From: a bacterium
Lineage (GTDB): Bacteria; Krumholzibacteriota; Krumholzibacteriia; LZORAL124-64-63
Assembly: GCA_014730255.1 (NCBI GenBank)
Contig: WJIQ01000132.1
Coordinates: forward strand, 1 to 33,596
Length of the DNA: 33,596 nucleotides
Direction: 5' to 3'
Positions 17,959 to 26,633 of the stretch are shown piece after piece (within the stretch, counting starts at the first letter, position 1; every line of letters begins with the position of its first letter). The translations under genes and the position numbers were made by a program. Below the pieces are notes generated by a model that was not told the DNA's origin, did no database searches, and worked only from the letters and a program-made list of their open reading frames with translations.

Positions 17959-18801
17959 ATGAGGACCGCGTTCCTGCTCCTGGCAGTCGCCGTCATGCTC
18001 GTCGTCGCGTCCGGTCCCGCCCGAGCCCAGACCGACCTCAAGGACACCGATGCCCGGGGCGAGCCCCTGCCCGAGGAGCTCGAGAACGTCGGCATCACCG
18101 AGAAGCTGGGCGACGCCATCCCGCTCGACCTCGTGTTCACCGACGAGAACGGCGACGAGGTCACCCTCGCCGAGTACTTCGACGGCAGCCGCCCCGTCAT
18201 CCTGAACCTGGGCTACATGAGCTGTCCGATGCTCTGCGGCCTGGTCGCCAACGGCATGGTCGAGGCCATGCGCGGGATCGACTGGACCTGTGGCGAGGAG
18301 TACATCGTGCTCTCGCCGAGCATCGACCACACCGAGACGTTCCGGCTCGCGCGCGCGAAGAAGCAGAGCTACGTGGCCCAGTACGGGCGCGAGGCGGCCG
18401 GCCAGGGCTGGCACTGGTTGACGGGCGGCGAGGACCAGATCCGCGCCCTCACCGACGCCGTGGGCTTCGGTTTCGCCTGGAACGAGGCGCGCCAGGAATA
18501 CGCCCACGCCGCCGTGCTCATCGTCCTGTCGCCCGACGGCGAGGTGATGCGCTACCTCTACGGCATCCAGTTCGAGCCGCGCACCCTCAAGCTCAGCCTC
18601 GTCGAGGCCGCCGAGGGCAAGACCGGCAGCAGCCTCGACCGGTTCCTGCTCTACTGCTTCCAGTACGACGCCGAGGCCGGCCGCTATGGGCCCGCGGCCC
18701 GCAACATCATGAAGGCCGGCGGCGCGATCACGGTGGTCGTGATCGGCGGCATGATCCTGGGCCTGAAGCTGCGCGAACGACGACAACGCGACCGCGCCTG
18801 A
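17959..18801 (+). CDS. SCO1/SenC-family copper chaperone for cytochrome oxidase
   Basis: A 280-residue thioredoxin-fold protein of the SCO family. A signal peptide (about 1-24, A-R-A-Q) leads to the copper site: Cys89 and Cys93 in C-P-M-L-C and His183 in Y-A-H-A-A. A C-terminal hydrophobic helix (about 253-270) probably anchors it to the membrane. SCO proteins deliver copper to, or reduce, the CuA site of oxidase subunit II. Here it lies between the ACIII genes and subunit II, as expected. The ATG at 17959 has GAGGAG upstream; an in-frame ATG at 17896 would add an Arg/Pro-rich stretch that hides the signal peptide. Confidence 0.93.
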   Translation: MRTAFLLLAVAVMLVVASGPARAQTDLKDTDARGEPLPEELENVGITEKLGDAIPLDLVFTDENGDEVTLAEYFDGSRPVILNLGYMSCPMLCGLVANGMVEAMRGIDWTCGEEYIVLSPSIDHTETFRLARAKKQSYVAQYGREAAGQGWHWLTGGEDQIRALTDAVGFGFAWNEARQEYAHAAVLIVLSPDGEVMRYLYGIQFEPRTLKLSLVEAAEGKTGSSLDRFLLYCFQYDAEAGRYGPAARNIMKAGGAITVVVIGGMILGLKLRERRQRDRA

Positions 18802-18803
18802 AC

Positions 18804-18819
18804 GCCCCGGGGGCTTTTT
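18804..18819 (+). terminator. Weak terminator-like element between sco and subunit II
   Basis: GCCC, a 3-base loop and GGGC run straight into TTTTT, beginning three bases after the sco stop. The stem is short, so any termination would be partial. A second structure, TTTTCGCGAAAA flanked by GGGG and CCCC, overlaps it. The low-GC patch that follows (18842-18875) could hold a separate promoter for the cox genes, but no clean hexamer pair is visible. Confidence 0.3.
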
Positions 18820-18916
18820 CGCGAAAACCCCAGCGGCCGGGTTGCAATTTGGACTTTTCAAGTCGATATTCAACCCCAGCCACGACGCCGCGAAGCCCGT
18901 AAACGGTTTCGCCACC

Positions 18917-18934
18917 GAGGAGAACCCGCTCTTG
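18917..18934 (+). promoter_or_regulatory. Ribosome-binding site and TTG start that decide subunit II
   Basis: GAGGAG (18917-18922), nine bases, then TTG (18932-18934). No ATG in frame lies upstream of the first membrane helix. The pattern mirrors the TTG start of actA. Confidence 0.55.
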
Positions 18935-20026
18935 AACGTCCTTGCTCAGCTGAACGTCGGCTCGATCCTGGCCACGGTGCGACCGTTCCTGGCCCAGCTG
19001 CCCGACTCGTTCTGGATGCCCTCGCAGGCCTCGTCCAAGGCCGCCGAGGTCGACACCGTCTTCTACGTGATCTACTGGATCAGCGTGTTCTTCTTCGCGA
19101 TCATCGTCGGCCTGATGGCGCTGTTCATCGTGCGCTACCGGAGCCGGCGCCAGGGTGAGCGGGCCCCCGATTCGCCGAATCACAGCCTGGCGCTCGAGAT
19201 CACCTGGACGGCGATCCCGGTGATCATCTCCATCGCGATCTTCGTGCTCGGCTTCCAGAGCTTCATGAACATCGCCACGCCCCCGCGCAACTCCTACGAG
19301 ATCCTCGTGACCGGCCAGAAATGGCAGTGGTTCTTCGAGTATCCCAACGGGTTCGTCACCAGCGAGCTGCACGTGCCCGAGGATCAGCCCGTCAAGCTGA
19401 CCATGACCAGCGAGGACGTGATCCACTCGCTCTGGATCCCCGCCTTCCGCGTCAAGAAGGACGTCGTGCCGGGGCGCTACACCCGAACGTGGTTCGAGGC
19501 CCAGGAGCCGGGGACCTACCCCCTGCTGTGCACCGAGTACTGCGGCACCGGCCACAGCGACATGCTATCGGTGGTCACGGTGCACAAGTCGGGCACCTTC
19601 GAGCAGTGGCTCGAGGAGTCGGCGAACATCTACGACACGATCCCTCCGGCGGAGGCCGGCGAGCTGCTCGTGCAGCGCTCGGGTTGCGTCCAGTGCCACA
19701 GCCTCGATGGTTCGCCGAACATCGGACCGACGTTCGTCGACCTCTACGGCTACGAGCAGCAGCTGACCGACGGCCGCGTGGTGATCGCCGACGAGAACTA
19801 CATCCGCACCTCGATCCTCGAGCCGATGACCGACCTGGTCGCGGGCTACGAGCCCGTCATGCCCACCTATGCGGGCAAGCTCAAGGACAAGGAGATCACC
19901 TACATCATCAGCTACCTCAAGAGCGCGTCCGACCGCGGCCCCTCCGAGGAGGAGTCGGCCGAGGCCGAGACCGAGGACCCCGCCGCCCAGGATCCGGACG
20001 CCGCCTCGGCGACGGAGGAGGAATAG
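18932..20026 (+). CDS. coxB: Cytochrome c oxidase subunit II with fused cytochrome c domain (caa3 type)
   Basis: A 364-residue subunit II. Two membrane helices (about 45-65 and 88-110) precede the cupredoxin domain. CuA ligands are His165 (D-V-I-H-S-L-W), Cys200, Glu202, Cys204, His208 and Met211 ([12 protein letters not shown]). A C-terminal cytochrome c domain has C-V-Q-C-H (Cys252-His256) and a likely axial Met310 (M-P-T-Y-A-G), which marks a caa3-type enzyme. The tail is Glu/Asp/Ala-rich. The TTG at 18932 follows GAGGAG at nine bases. The reading frame runs back to another TTG at 18842, without a ribosome-binding site. It takes electrons from ACIII and passes them through CuA to subunit I. 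Confidence 0.93.
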   Translation: MNVLAQLNVGSILATVRPFLAQLPDSFWMPSQASSKAAEVDTVFYVIYWISVFFFAIIVGLMALFIVRYRSRRQGERAPDSPNHSLALEITWTAIPVIISIAIFVLGFQSFMNIATPPRNSYEILVTGQKWQWFFEYPNGFVTSELHVPEDQPVKLTMTSEDVIHSLWIPAFRVKKDVVPGRYTRTWFEAQEPGTYPLLCTEYCGTGHSDMLSVVTVHKSGTFEQWLEESANIYDTIPPAEAGELLVQRSGCVQCHSLDGSPNIGPTFVDLYGYEQQLTDGRVVIADENYIRTSILEPMTDLVAGYEPVMPTYAGKLKDKEITYIISYLKSASDRGPSEEESAEAETEDPAAQDPDAASATEEE

Positions 20027-20030
20027 ACGC

Positions 20031-21719
20031 ATGAGCACCGGAGCGACGACCACGGTCGACCATGTCGATGGCCACGACCATCACGAGGGCAATTACCTGA
20101 CCGCCGGACGTGGCCTGCGCAGCTGGCTCTTCACGCTCGACCACAAGCGCATCGGCGTGATGTACCTGGGCACGATCCTGTTCGCCTTCCTGCTGGGCGG
20201 TATCTTCGCGCTCCTGGTGCGCACCGAGCTGCTCACGCCCCAGCAGACGATCATGAGCGCCGACGACTACAACCGCATGTTCACGCTGCATGGCGCGATC
20301 ATGACCTTCCTGTTCATCATCCCCGGCATCCCGGCGGCGCTCGGCAACTTCATCCTGCCGCTGATGCTCGGCGCCAAGGACGTCGCCCTGCCGCGACTGA
20401 ACCTGGCCAGCTACCACATCTACGTGATCGGCTCGCTCATGGCCGTCGCCTCGATCCTGGCCGGCGGGGTCGACACCGGCTGGACCTTCTACACCCCGTA
20501 CTCGACCACGACCAACGGCGCGGTCATCCTGGTAACGCTCTCGGTGTTCGTGCTCGGCTTCAGCAGCATCTTCACCGGCATCAACTTCATCGTCACCGTC
20601 CACCGCATGCGTCCGGCGGGCATGGGCTGGTTCCAGATGCCGCTGATGCTCTGGGCCCTGTACGCCACGGCCATCATCCAGGTCCTGGCCACGCCCGTGC
20701 TCGCGATCACCGTGCTGTTGATCATCGCCGAGCGCGCCCTCGGCATCGGCATCTTCGACCCCGCCCTCGGTGGCGATCCGGTGCTCTTCCAGCACTTCTT
20801 CTGGTTCTACAGCCACCCCGCCGTGTACATCATGATCCTGCCGGCGATGGGCGTGATCTCCGAGCTGGTGGCCATCTTCAGCCGCAAGCCCATCTTCGGC
20901 TACAAGGCCATCGCCTACTCCAGCATCGCCATCGCGGTGTTCAGCTTCCTGGTCTGGGGCCACCACATGTTCGTCAGCGGGCAGAGCGAGCTGGCGGTGG
21001 TGATCTTCTCGGCCCTGACCTTCTCGGTGTCGATCCCCTCGGCGGTGAAGGTCTTCAACTGGCTGAGCACCATGTACCGGGGCGCGATCCGCCTCGAGAC
21101 GCCGATGGTCTACGCCCTGGTCTTCATCTTCCTCTTCGGCATCGGCGGCCTGACGGGCCTGTTCCTGGCGAGCCTGGCGACGGACGTCCACCTGCACGAC
21201 AGCTACTTCGTGGTGGCGCACTTCCACTACACGATGATGGGTGGCACCATGATCGCGTTCCTGGCCGGTATCTACCACTGGTGGCCCAAGATGTTCGGCA
21301 AGATGTTCTCGCAGAAGTGGGGCAACATCGGGGCGATCGTCATCTTCGTCGGCTTCAACGTGACCTTCTTCTCCCAGTTCGTCATGGGCGCCAAGGGCAT
21401 GCCCCGCCGTTACTTCAACTACCCGCCGGAGTTCGAGATCTACCACGTGATGTCGAGCATCGGCAGCTACGTCCTGGCGATCGGACTGTTCATCGCCGCC
21501 GGCGTCCTCGTGCACAGCCTGATCGCCGGCAAGAAGGCGCCGGTCAACCCCTGGGGCGGAGCGACGCTCGAATGGCAGGCCGCCTCGCCGCCGATCCACC
21601 ACAACTTCGACAGCCCGCTGCTGCTGACCAACCCCTACGACTACACCGCACAGCGCTGGGACGAGGCCGAGCAGGGCTACGTGCCCGTCGATCCCGAGAA
21701 GGAGCCCCAGACCACATGA
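20031..21719 (+). CDS. coxA: Cytochrome c oxidase subunit I (haem-copper oxidase, A2-like)
   Basis: A 562-residue subunit I with twelve helices. Haem a ligands are His87 (F-T-L-H-G) and His399; His397 binds haem a3 (V-A-H-F-H-Y). CuB ligands are His262, His311 and His312 (G-H-H-M). Tyr266 of S-H-P-A-V-Y is the crosslink tyrosine. The stretch Y-S-H-P-A-V-Y instead of G-H-P-E-V-Y places it in the A2 branch, in which a Tyr-Ser pair replaces the K/D-channel glutamate, as in Thermus and Rhodothermus caa3 enzymes. It reduces oxygen to water and pumps protons. The N-terminus carries a His/Asp-rich stretch ([10 protein letters not shown]). GGAGGAG within the end of subunit II serves its ATG. Confidence 0.96.
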   Translation: MSTGATTTVDHVDGHDHHEGNYLTAGRGLRSWLFTLDHKRIGVMYLGTILFAFLLGGIFALLVRTELLTPQQTIMSADDYNRMFTLHGAIMTFLFIIPGIPAALGNFILPLMLGAKDVALPRLNLASYHIYVIGSLMAVASILAGGVDTGWTFYTPYSTTTNGAVILVTLSVFVLGFSSIFTGINFIVTVHRMRPAGMGWFQMPLMLWALYATAIIQVLATPVLAITVLLIIAERALGIGIFDPALGGDPVLFQHFFWFYSHPAVYIMILPAMGVISELVAIFSRKPIFGYKAIAYSSIAIAVFSFLVWGHHMFVSGQSELAVVIFSALTFSVSIPSAVKVFNWLSTMYRGAIRLETPMVYALVFIFLFGIGGLTGLFLASLATDVHLHDSYFVVAHFHYTMMGGTMIAFLAGIYHWWPKMFGKMFSQKWGNIGAIVIFVGFNVTFFSQFVMGAKGMPRRYFNYPPEFEIYHVMSSIGSYVLAIGLFIAAGVLVHSLIAGKKAPVNPWGGATLEWQAASPPIHHNFDSPLLLTNPYDYTAQRWDEAEQGYVPVDPEKEPQTT

Positions 21720-22576
21720 GCACCGCTACCGGCAACGCGCACGAGGGTCGCCACGAGCTGGCGCACTACTTCGACTCGACCCGGCAGCAGTTCGAGAGCC
21801 ACAAGCTCGCCATGTGGCTCTTCCTCTGCACCGAGATCCTGATGTTCGGGGGGCTGTTCTGCGCCTACGCGATCTACCGGGCCAACCATCCGGAGATCTT
21901 CCTCTACGCGCACACGCTGCTGGACAAGAACCTCGGCGCCATCAACACGATCGTGCTGCTGTTCAGCTCGTTCACCATGGCCTGGGCGGTGCGCGCGGCG
22001 ATGCTCGGCCAGCGCCGGCTGCTGGTCGGCCTCCTCGTGGTCACGCTGCTCTGCGGCTTCGGCTTCATGGGCATCAAGGGCATCGAGTACAGCCACAAGT
22101 GGAAGCACGGCTTCCTCTGGGGCGAGCAGTTCGACTACACCGAGGCCGTGGCCTACGCCAGCGGGAAGGGCCACGGGGACGACCACGCCGCCGAGACCGG
22201 GCACGAGGGGGCGCACGCCGACGACGAGGCCGCCATCCACACCGAGGTCCCGGCCGCAACCGCGGGCGACGAGGACGCCGCCGCGGTCATGGCCGAGCTC
22301 GACCAGGCCGCCGCGGTCACCATGGACCACGGGCACGACGCCGAGCGCATCCCGCGCAACCTGCACATCTTCTTCGGCATCTACTTCGTGATGACCGGTC
22401 TGCACGGCATCCATGTCCTGGCCGGCATGGGCATGCTGACCTGGCTGATCGTCCGGGCGAGCCGCGGCGACTTCGGCGTCCGCAACTACACCGCCGTCGA
22501 CCTCGGCGGGCTGTACTGGCACATCGTCGACCTCATCTGGATCTTCCTGTTCCCGCTGCTGTACCTGATCCACTAG
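21716..22576 (+). CDS. coxC: Cytochrome c oxidase subunit III with His/Asp-rich insert
   Basis: A 286-residue subunit III. Early helices carry [20 protein letters not shown] and the last ones [10 protein letters not shown] and [14 protein letters not shown], all diagnostic. Between the helices an insert of about 64 residues (147-210) is rich in His, Asp, Glu, Ala and Gly and is unlike the usual short loop. Subunit III stabilises subunit I and is thought to support proton uptake. Its ATG overlaps the subunit I stop in ATGA, so translation is coupled. Confidence 0.95.
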   Translation: MSTATGNAHEGRHELAHYFDSTRQQFESHKLAMWLFLCTEILMFGGLFCAYAIYRANHPEIFLYAHTLLDKNLGAINTIVLLFSSFTMAWAVRAAMLGQRRLLVGLLVVTLLCGFGFMGIKGIEYSHKWKHGFLWGEQFDYTEAVAYASGKGHGDDHAAETGHEGAHADDEAAIHTEVPAATAGDEDAAAVMAELDQAAAVTMDHGHDAERIPRNLHIFFGIYFVMTGLHGIHVLAGMGMLTWLIVRASRGDFGVRNYTAVDLGGLYWHIVDLIWIFLFPLLYLIH

Positions 22577-22606
22577 AGTCACCCGAGACCCTCGCGGAGC
22601 GCGATC

Positions 22607-22999
22607 ATGAGCGAGCAAGGCACCATCCTGAAGCCCGAGTCCACCGGCACCGTGCACGACGAGCCGGGCGGCGGTGATCTGCACGCCCACGCCGTCCCGC
22701 TGTGGATGCTGGTCGCGGTGTTCGCCGCGCTGATCGTCCTGACCGTGGTCACCGTCGCGGTGACCTACGTCGACCTCGGCGCCCTGAACATCTGGGTCGC
22801 CCTGGCCATCGCCGCGCTCAAGGGCGTGCTGGTCGCCGAGATCTTCATGCACCTGCGCTGGGACCGGCCGTTCAACCGCATCCTGCTGATCGGATCGCTC
22901 CTGGCCGTGGTGCTGTTCATCGGCATCTCCCTGCTGGATACCAGCACCTACCTGCCCGAGATGATCCCGGGCCACGCGCCGGCGATCGAGCAGCCCTAG
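22607..22999 (+). CDS. Cytochrome c oxidase subunit IV (prokaryotic type)
   Basis: A 130-residue protein with three membrane helices (about 33-54, 60-78 and 88-108) and the A-L-K-G-V-L-V-A-E-I-F-M-H-L segment that marks the bacterial subunit IV (CyoD/COX4-like) family. The role is assembly or stability of the oxidase. The N-terminus is soluble and charged, with H-A-H-A before the first helix. GGAG lies before the ATG at 22607, 30 bases after subunit III. Its TAG shares CTAG with the stop of the convergent membrane protein gene. Confidence 0.9.
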   Translation: MSEQGTILKPESTGTVHDEPGGGDLHAHAVPLWMLVAVFAALIVLTVVTVAVTYVDLGALNIWVALAIAALKGVLVAEIFMHLRWDRPFNRILLIGSLLAVVLFIGISLLDTSTYLPEMIPGHAPAIEQP

Positions 23000-24597
23000 C
23001 GAGGACGATCCCCCTCCATCCGGTCGGTCGATCCGTCGGCCGGCGGGATCCACGCCACCGTCCCCCCCGCCAGCGGATGCATCCGCCACTCGCGGGCGCG
23101 CGCCCAGCGCGAGAGCGGCGCGTCCCAGGGCGCGGCCGCCTCGACGACGATCGCCACCGGCGGCCGGACGGCCAGGTGCGCGCCGAGGCGGGCCGGCACC
23201 AGCAGGCGCGGATCGGCCGCCAGGCGTCGGTCCAGGTGATCGCCGAGCCGCCAGACGAACACGCCGGTGGCCATGGCCGGATCGAGCGGCCGGCCCGCCT
23301 CGAGCGCATAGAGCGGATGGGTCGTCAGCACCCGCCCCCGGCGTTCACCGATCGCCCGGTCGAGACGCCGGCCGGCGTCGTGCACGATGCGCGCGGGCCA
23401 GGCGTCGGGCCGCAGCGCGACGCTCGCCGCCCGCACGTCGCGGCCTGAGATGTGGACCACGGCGATCGCGGTCGCGACCAGGGCCAGCGCCACGAGCGAA
23501 CGGCGTGCGCGCCGGGCCCGCGCACCGAGCCAGGCCGGCGTCGCCGCGACCACCAGCACGCCGCCGAGCAGCAGCGTCGCGTAGTAGGAGGTCTGCACCG
23601 GCCGGGGCACGGCCACCATCACCGCGCCGGCCGCCAAGAGCACGGCGCCGACCCGCCACCGGACGACCGGCCGGCCCCGTCCGCTGGCCGCCGCCAGCCC
23701 CAGGGCGATCACGACCAGCACCGACCACGCCGCCAGGTCCGTCCTGCGGATCAGGCGCGCGGCATCGTCGAACTTGCCGGCCACCGTCATCCCGCCGCCG
23801 AGGCCGGCGGCCTCGTGGAATCGCGCGTTCGCCAGGTGGTAGTCGACCAGCCCGAAGCGCACCAGCTCCGCGTCGGTGCCGAGGAGCACGAGGAGCGCCA
23901 GTCCGGCGGCCAGTCCGGCGCCCAGAAGCGTCCAGAGGACGTCGCGACGGCCGCCGGTGGTCGTCGTCGGCGCCACGGCGGGCCACAGGATGGTCACCAC
24001 GGCGGTCGCAGCGTGCGTGAGCTTCAGGCCCACCGCCAGGGTGGCCAGCGCCCCGGCCGCCACCAGCCGCCAGCGATGCTCCGGGTCGCCCGGCTCCAGC
24101 GGCAGCAGCAACCACGGCAGGAGCGAAAGAAGGATGGCCGGCTCGTAGTTCCGTGCCACGCCCAGCGACTCGCGGACGACCTCGGTATGCACCAGCAGCA
24201 GCAGCAGCGCCGCGGCGAGCAGGCGGCTCGCCCCCAGTCGACGCATGACCGCCCAGAGGACCAGGCCCACCAGCCAGGCGACGACGATCTGGGCCAGCCG
24301 GGCCGGCAGGAGCACCTCCGCGCCCGGCCAGACCGCGAGCACGGCGGCGTGATACCAGGTCGAGAGCGGGCCCTGCAGGATCGCGAAGTCGGCGCCCGGA
24401 CGCAGGTCGCCCGCCAGCGCGGCGGCCGCGAGATAGAGGTGCTCGTCGCGACTGACCGGCGTGGACAATCCGACCACGACCACCGTGAGCGCGGCGAGGA
24501 CGAGCATCACGCCGGCCGCACGAGGCCCGGTGACCGCCTCGCGCACGGAGGTCAGGGTCGTCTCGATCCAGGTTCTCGAGGTCGCCGCGGTGCGCAT
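22996..24597 (-). CDS. Polytopic membrane protein, probable GT-C-type glycosyltransferase
   Basis: A 533-residue protein with about ten hydrophobic helices. The first periplasmic loop has S-R-D-E-H-L-Y-L (Asp51-Glu52), the acidic pair plus Tyr expected in GT-C fold (PMT/ArnT-like) transferases that use lipid-linked sugars. A soluble C-terminal region (about 390-533) follows. The acceptor is unknown, and other large polytopic families cannot be excluded. The start ATG at 24597 has only a weak ribosome-binding site. It ends convergently with subunit IV, sharing CTAG. A 7-base-pair hairpin at 24621-24642 separates it from the DUF3179 gene. There is no obvious link to respiration. Confidence 0.65.
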   Translation of the reverse strand: MRTAATSRTWIETTLTSVREAVTGPRAAGVMLVLAALTVVVVGLSTPVSRDEHLYLAAAALAGDLRPGADFAILQGPLSTWYHAAVLAVWPGAEVLLPARLAQIVVAWLVGLVLWAVMRRLGASRLLAAALLLLLVHTEVVRESLGVARNYEPAILLSLLPWLLLPLEPGDPEHRWRLVAAGALATLAVGLKLTHAATAVVTILWPAVAPTTTTGGRRDVLWTLLGAGLAAGLALLVLLGTDAELVRFGLVDYHLANARFHEAAGLGGGMTVAGKFDDAARLIRRTDLAAWSVLVVIALGLAAASGRGRPVVRWRVGAVLLAAGAVMVAVPRPVQTSYYATLLLGGVLVVAATPAWLGARARRARRSLVALALVATAIAVVHISGRDVRAASVALRPDAWPARIVHDAGRRLDRAIGERRGRVLTTHPLYALEAGRPLDPAMATGVFVWRLGDHLDRRLAADPRLLVPARLGAHLAVRPPVAIVVEAAAPWDAPLSRWARAREWRMHPLAGGTVAWIPPADGSTDRMEGDRPR

Positions 24598-24620
24598 GAC
24601 CGGCTCATCGAACCGCCTGC

Positions 24621-24642
24621 CCGCGGCCCCGTCAAGCCGCGG
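24621..24642 (-). terminator. Hairpin between the DUF3179 and GT-C-like genes
   Basis: CCGCGGC and GCCGCGG form a perfect 7-base-pair stem with an 8-base loop in the 72-base gap. No T run follows on the minus strand, so termination, if any, would not be classical. Confidence 0.3.
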
Positions 24643-24669
24643 TTGCCCGCGGCGCGGTCCGGGGCCCCA

Positions 24670-25590
24670 TCAGATCAGCCCCACCGCCTGCAGCGCGAAG
24701 CGGTAGCCGTGGAGGTTGGCGAAGACCACGCCGTCGCGGGAGACCGGATCGACGGGCAGCGAGTCCTTGAGCCGGTGGCCGTCGGGCAGCGGCGGCAGCT
24801 TGGCGACCGGGTATCGCACGACGTCGCCGCTGGCGTAGTTGCCGTACGGATCGCGCTTGTAGGCGGGCTTCATGTCCGACGTGGGCCGTGGCACCCGCGC
24901 GTCCGGGTACGCCGCCACCCACTGCTCCCAGCTCACCAGCGCGCAGGGGATGCGCGTGAGCTCGCGATCCCGCCAGGGGCCACCGATCGCCCGCCCCAGC
25001 AACGGCACCCAGAGCGACTCCTCGCCATCGAGGCCGCGGTCGTGCAGCACGTGGTGGGAGTTCCAGACCAGCCCGCTGACGGCGAGCTCCAGGACCCGGT
25101 CGCCCAGACGGCGCTCGAACGCGGCCGCCACGCCGCTCAACGGATGCCAGGTGACCACGACGGGCTCGCCGCCGATGGTGTCGTTGACCACCTCGTGCCA
25201 GTCGAGGACACGCACGGGGTAGGCCCGCGCGACGCCACCGACCACGACCCCGACGACCAGGTCCTCGCTCACGAGGTACTTACCACGTTCGGCCCCGTTG
25301 AGCGAATCGACGCCGGAGCGGGTCAGCAACGGCGGCTCGACCAGGGGCTCGAGGGTGTCCTTGGGCATCGCGGCGGCGAGCCAGCGCGTGTCGACGGAGA
25401 GCCGGTCGAGGTCGTAGCCGTAGGTCGTGGGGTCCTGGCCGTCGCCGACCCGCGGCGCCTGGCGGCTCTCCATGACCTGACCGATCTGGTTGATCGCCAC
25501 GGCGACGAAGAAGACCACGACCACGACGAGGATCCAGCGGGCCCCGCGCAGGTTGCCGCGCGGCGAGCGGGACGGATCGAGGCGGCTCAC
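24670..25590 (-). CDS. DUF3179-like membrane-anchored protein, coupled to ctaB
   Basis: A 306-residue protein with one N-terminal membrane helix (about 19-34) and a DUF3179-type domain. Matching elements are W-H-E-V-V-N-D-T-I-G-G-E-P-V-V-V-T, A-V-S-G-L-V-W-N-S-H-H-V-L-H-D-R, E-S-L-W-V-P-L-L-G-R-A-I-G-G and I-P. The function of the family is not known. At the place where I expect the family's C-P-L-C, this protein has H-P-L-S (His149, Ser152). The start is a GTG at 25590 that overlaps the ctaB stop (GTGA), with GAGGAG in the end of ctaB; an in-frame ATG further upstream would read through ctaB in another frame and is rejected. Coupling to ctaB suggests a role near haem or oxidase assembly, but that is inference. 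Confidence 0.75.
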   Translation of the reverse strand: MSRLDPSRSPRGNLRGARWILVVVVVFFVAVAINQIGQVMESRQAPRVGDGQDPTTYGYDLDRLSVDTRWLAAAMPKDTLEPLVEPPLLTRSGVDSLNGAERGKYLVSEDLVVGVVVGGVARAYPVRVLDWHEVVNDTIGGEPVVVTWHPLSGVAAAFERRLGDRVLELAVSGLVWNSHHVLHDRGLDGEESLWVPLLGRAIGGPWRDRELTRIPCALVSWEQWVAAYPDARVPRPTSDMKPAYKRDPYGNYASGDVVRYPVAKLPPLPDGHRLKDSLPVDPVSRDGVVFANLHGYRFALQAVGLI

Positions 25591-26507
25591 CGGGTCTCCT
25601 CGACCACGGCCACGGTCGGCGTGCGCGGCGAGGACTCGAGCCACATGTCCTCCGCCCGCCCCGGTCCGCGGTCGGCCACCATCAGCATCAGCGCCAGCGG
25701 CAGGTAGGCGAGGCTGGCCAGGAACACGCGCCGCGCGTCCCGGTCGCTCTGGGTGCGGTAGAGCCGCAGGCCCAGCATCCCCCACCAGATGCCCAGCAGC
25801 AGCGAGCCCACGGCGAACCACGGACCGGCGATGCCGGCCACGGTCACCAGCAGGCCGAGTGGCAGATGCAGGGCGGCGAAGAGGACGGTGACCGGGAACG
25901 TCAGACGGCCCCCCGGGTCGACCACCGGCAGCATGCGCAGGCCGCCACGGGCGTAGTCCTCGCGGTACATCCAGGCCAGGGAGAGGAAGTGCGGCATCTG
26001 CCAGACGAACAGCAGGGCGAACAGCATCCAGCCGCCGAGCTCGAGGCCCCCGGTGCCGGCCGACCAGCCGATCAGGGGCGGAATGGCGCCGCAGACCGCC
26101 CCGATCAGGGTGTTGATGGTGCTGATGCGCTTGAGCGGCGTGTAGACCAGCACGTACAGGAGCACCGTCGCGGCGGCCAGGACGGCCGGCAGCCAGCCGC
26201 TGAACGCCAGCAGCACGAAGGTGCCGATCATGCTGACCGCCACGCCGTAGATCAGCGCCGTCGCGGGCGCCATGCGGCCGGCGGCGAGCGGGCGCTCCCG
26301 CGTGCGCTCCATGAGCCGGTCGACGTCACGCTCGCGGTACTGGTTGAGGGCATTGGCCCCGAAGGCGGTCAGGGTCGTGCCGACGACCGTGGCTGCGAGC
26401 ACGGCCCAGTCGATGGTGACCGTGGCCAGCAGGTAGCCGACCACGGTGGTGACCACCACCATCATGCAGAGGCGGGCCTTGGAGAGTTCGAGCAGATCGC
26501 GCAGCAT
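25587..26507 (-). CDS. ctaB: Protohaem IX farnesyltransferase (haem O synthase)
   Basis: A 306-residue UbiA-family prenyltransferase with about nine helices. It transfers a farnesyl group to haem B, giving haem O, the precursor of haem A. The prenyl-diphosphate/Mg site is N-Q-Y-R-E-R-D-V-D (Asn55, Glu59, Asp63) followed by M-E-R-T-R-E-R-P-L. Glu59 stands where many members have Asp. A second typical block is Y-T-P-L-K-R-I-S-T-I-N-T-L-I-G-A. The ATG at 26507 has GGAG at seven bases. It diverges from ctaA across 126 bases and is coupled to the DUF3179 gene through a GTGA overlap. Confidence 0.95.
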   Translation of the reverse strand: MLRDLLELSKARLCMMVVVTTVVGYLLATVTIDWAVLAATVVGTTLTAFGANALNQYRERDVDRLMERTRERPLAAGRMAPATALIYGVAVSMIGTFVLLAFSGWLPAVLAAATVLLYVLVYTPLKRISTINTLIGAVCGAIPPLIGWSAGTGGLELGGWMLFALLFVWQMPHFLSLAWMYREDYARGGLRMLPVVDPGGRLTFPVTVLFAALHLPLGLLVTVAGIAGPWFAVGSLLLGIWWGMLGLRLYRTQSDRDARRVFLASLAYLPLALMLMVADRGPGRAEDMWLESSPRTPTVAVVEETR

Positions 26508-26633
26508 GGGCCGGCTCCGTTCCGGGGGATCCAGATCGCGCTGGTGAAACGACGGTAACGCCAGTAATCTATCGAAGATCCACGAATTCGCCGGGGCTTT
26601 TTCCGGGCCACCAACCGGGGAGACGAACACGCG

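Noticed and set aside
19917-21602. Antisense open frame opposite subunit I
   Set aside because: Rich in H, D, E, R and Q without hydrophobic pattern or motifs; it mirrors the codon use of subunit I.
26508-26633. Clear promoters in the ctaB-ctaA divergent gap
   Set aside because: Only 3/6-type hexamer matches were found on either strand, so no call was made.
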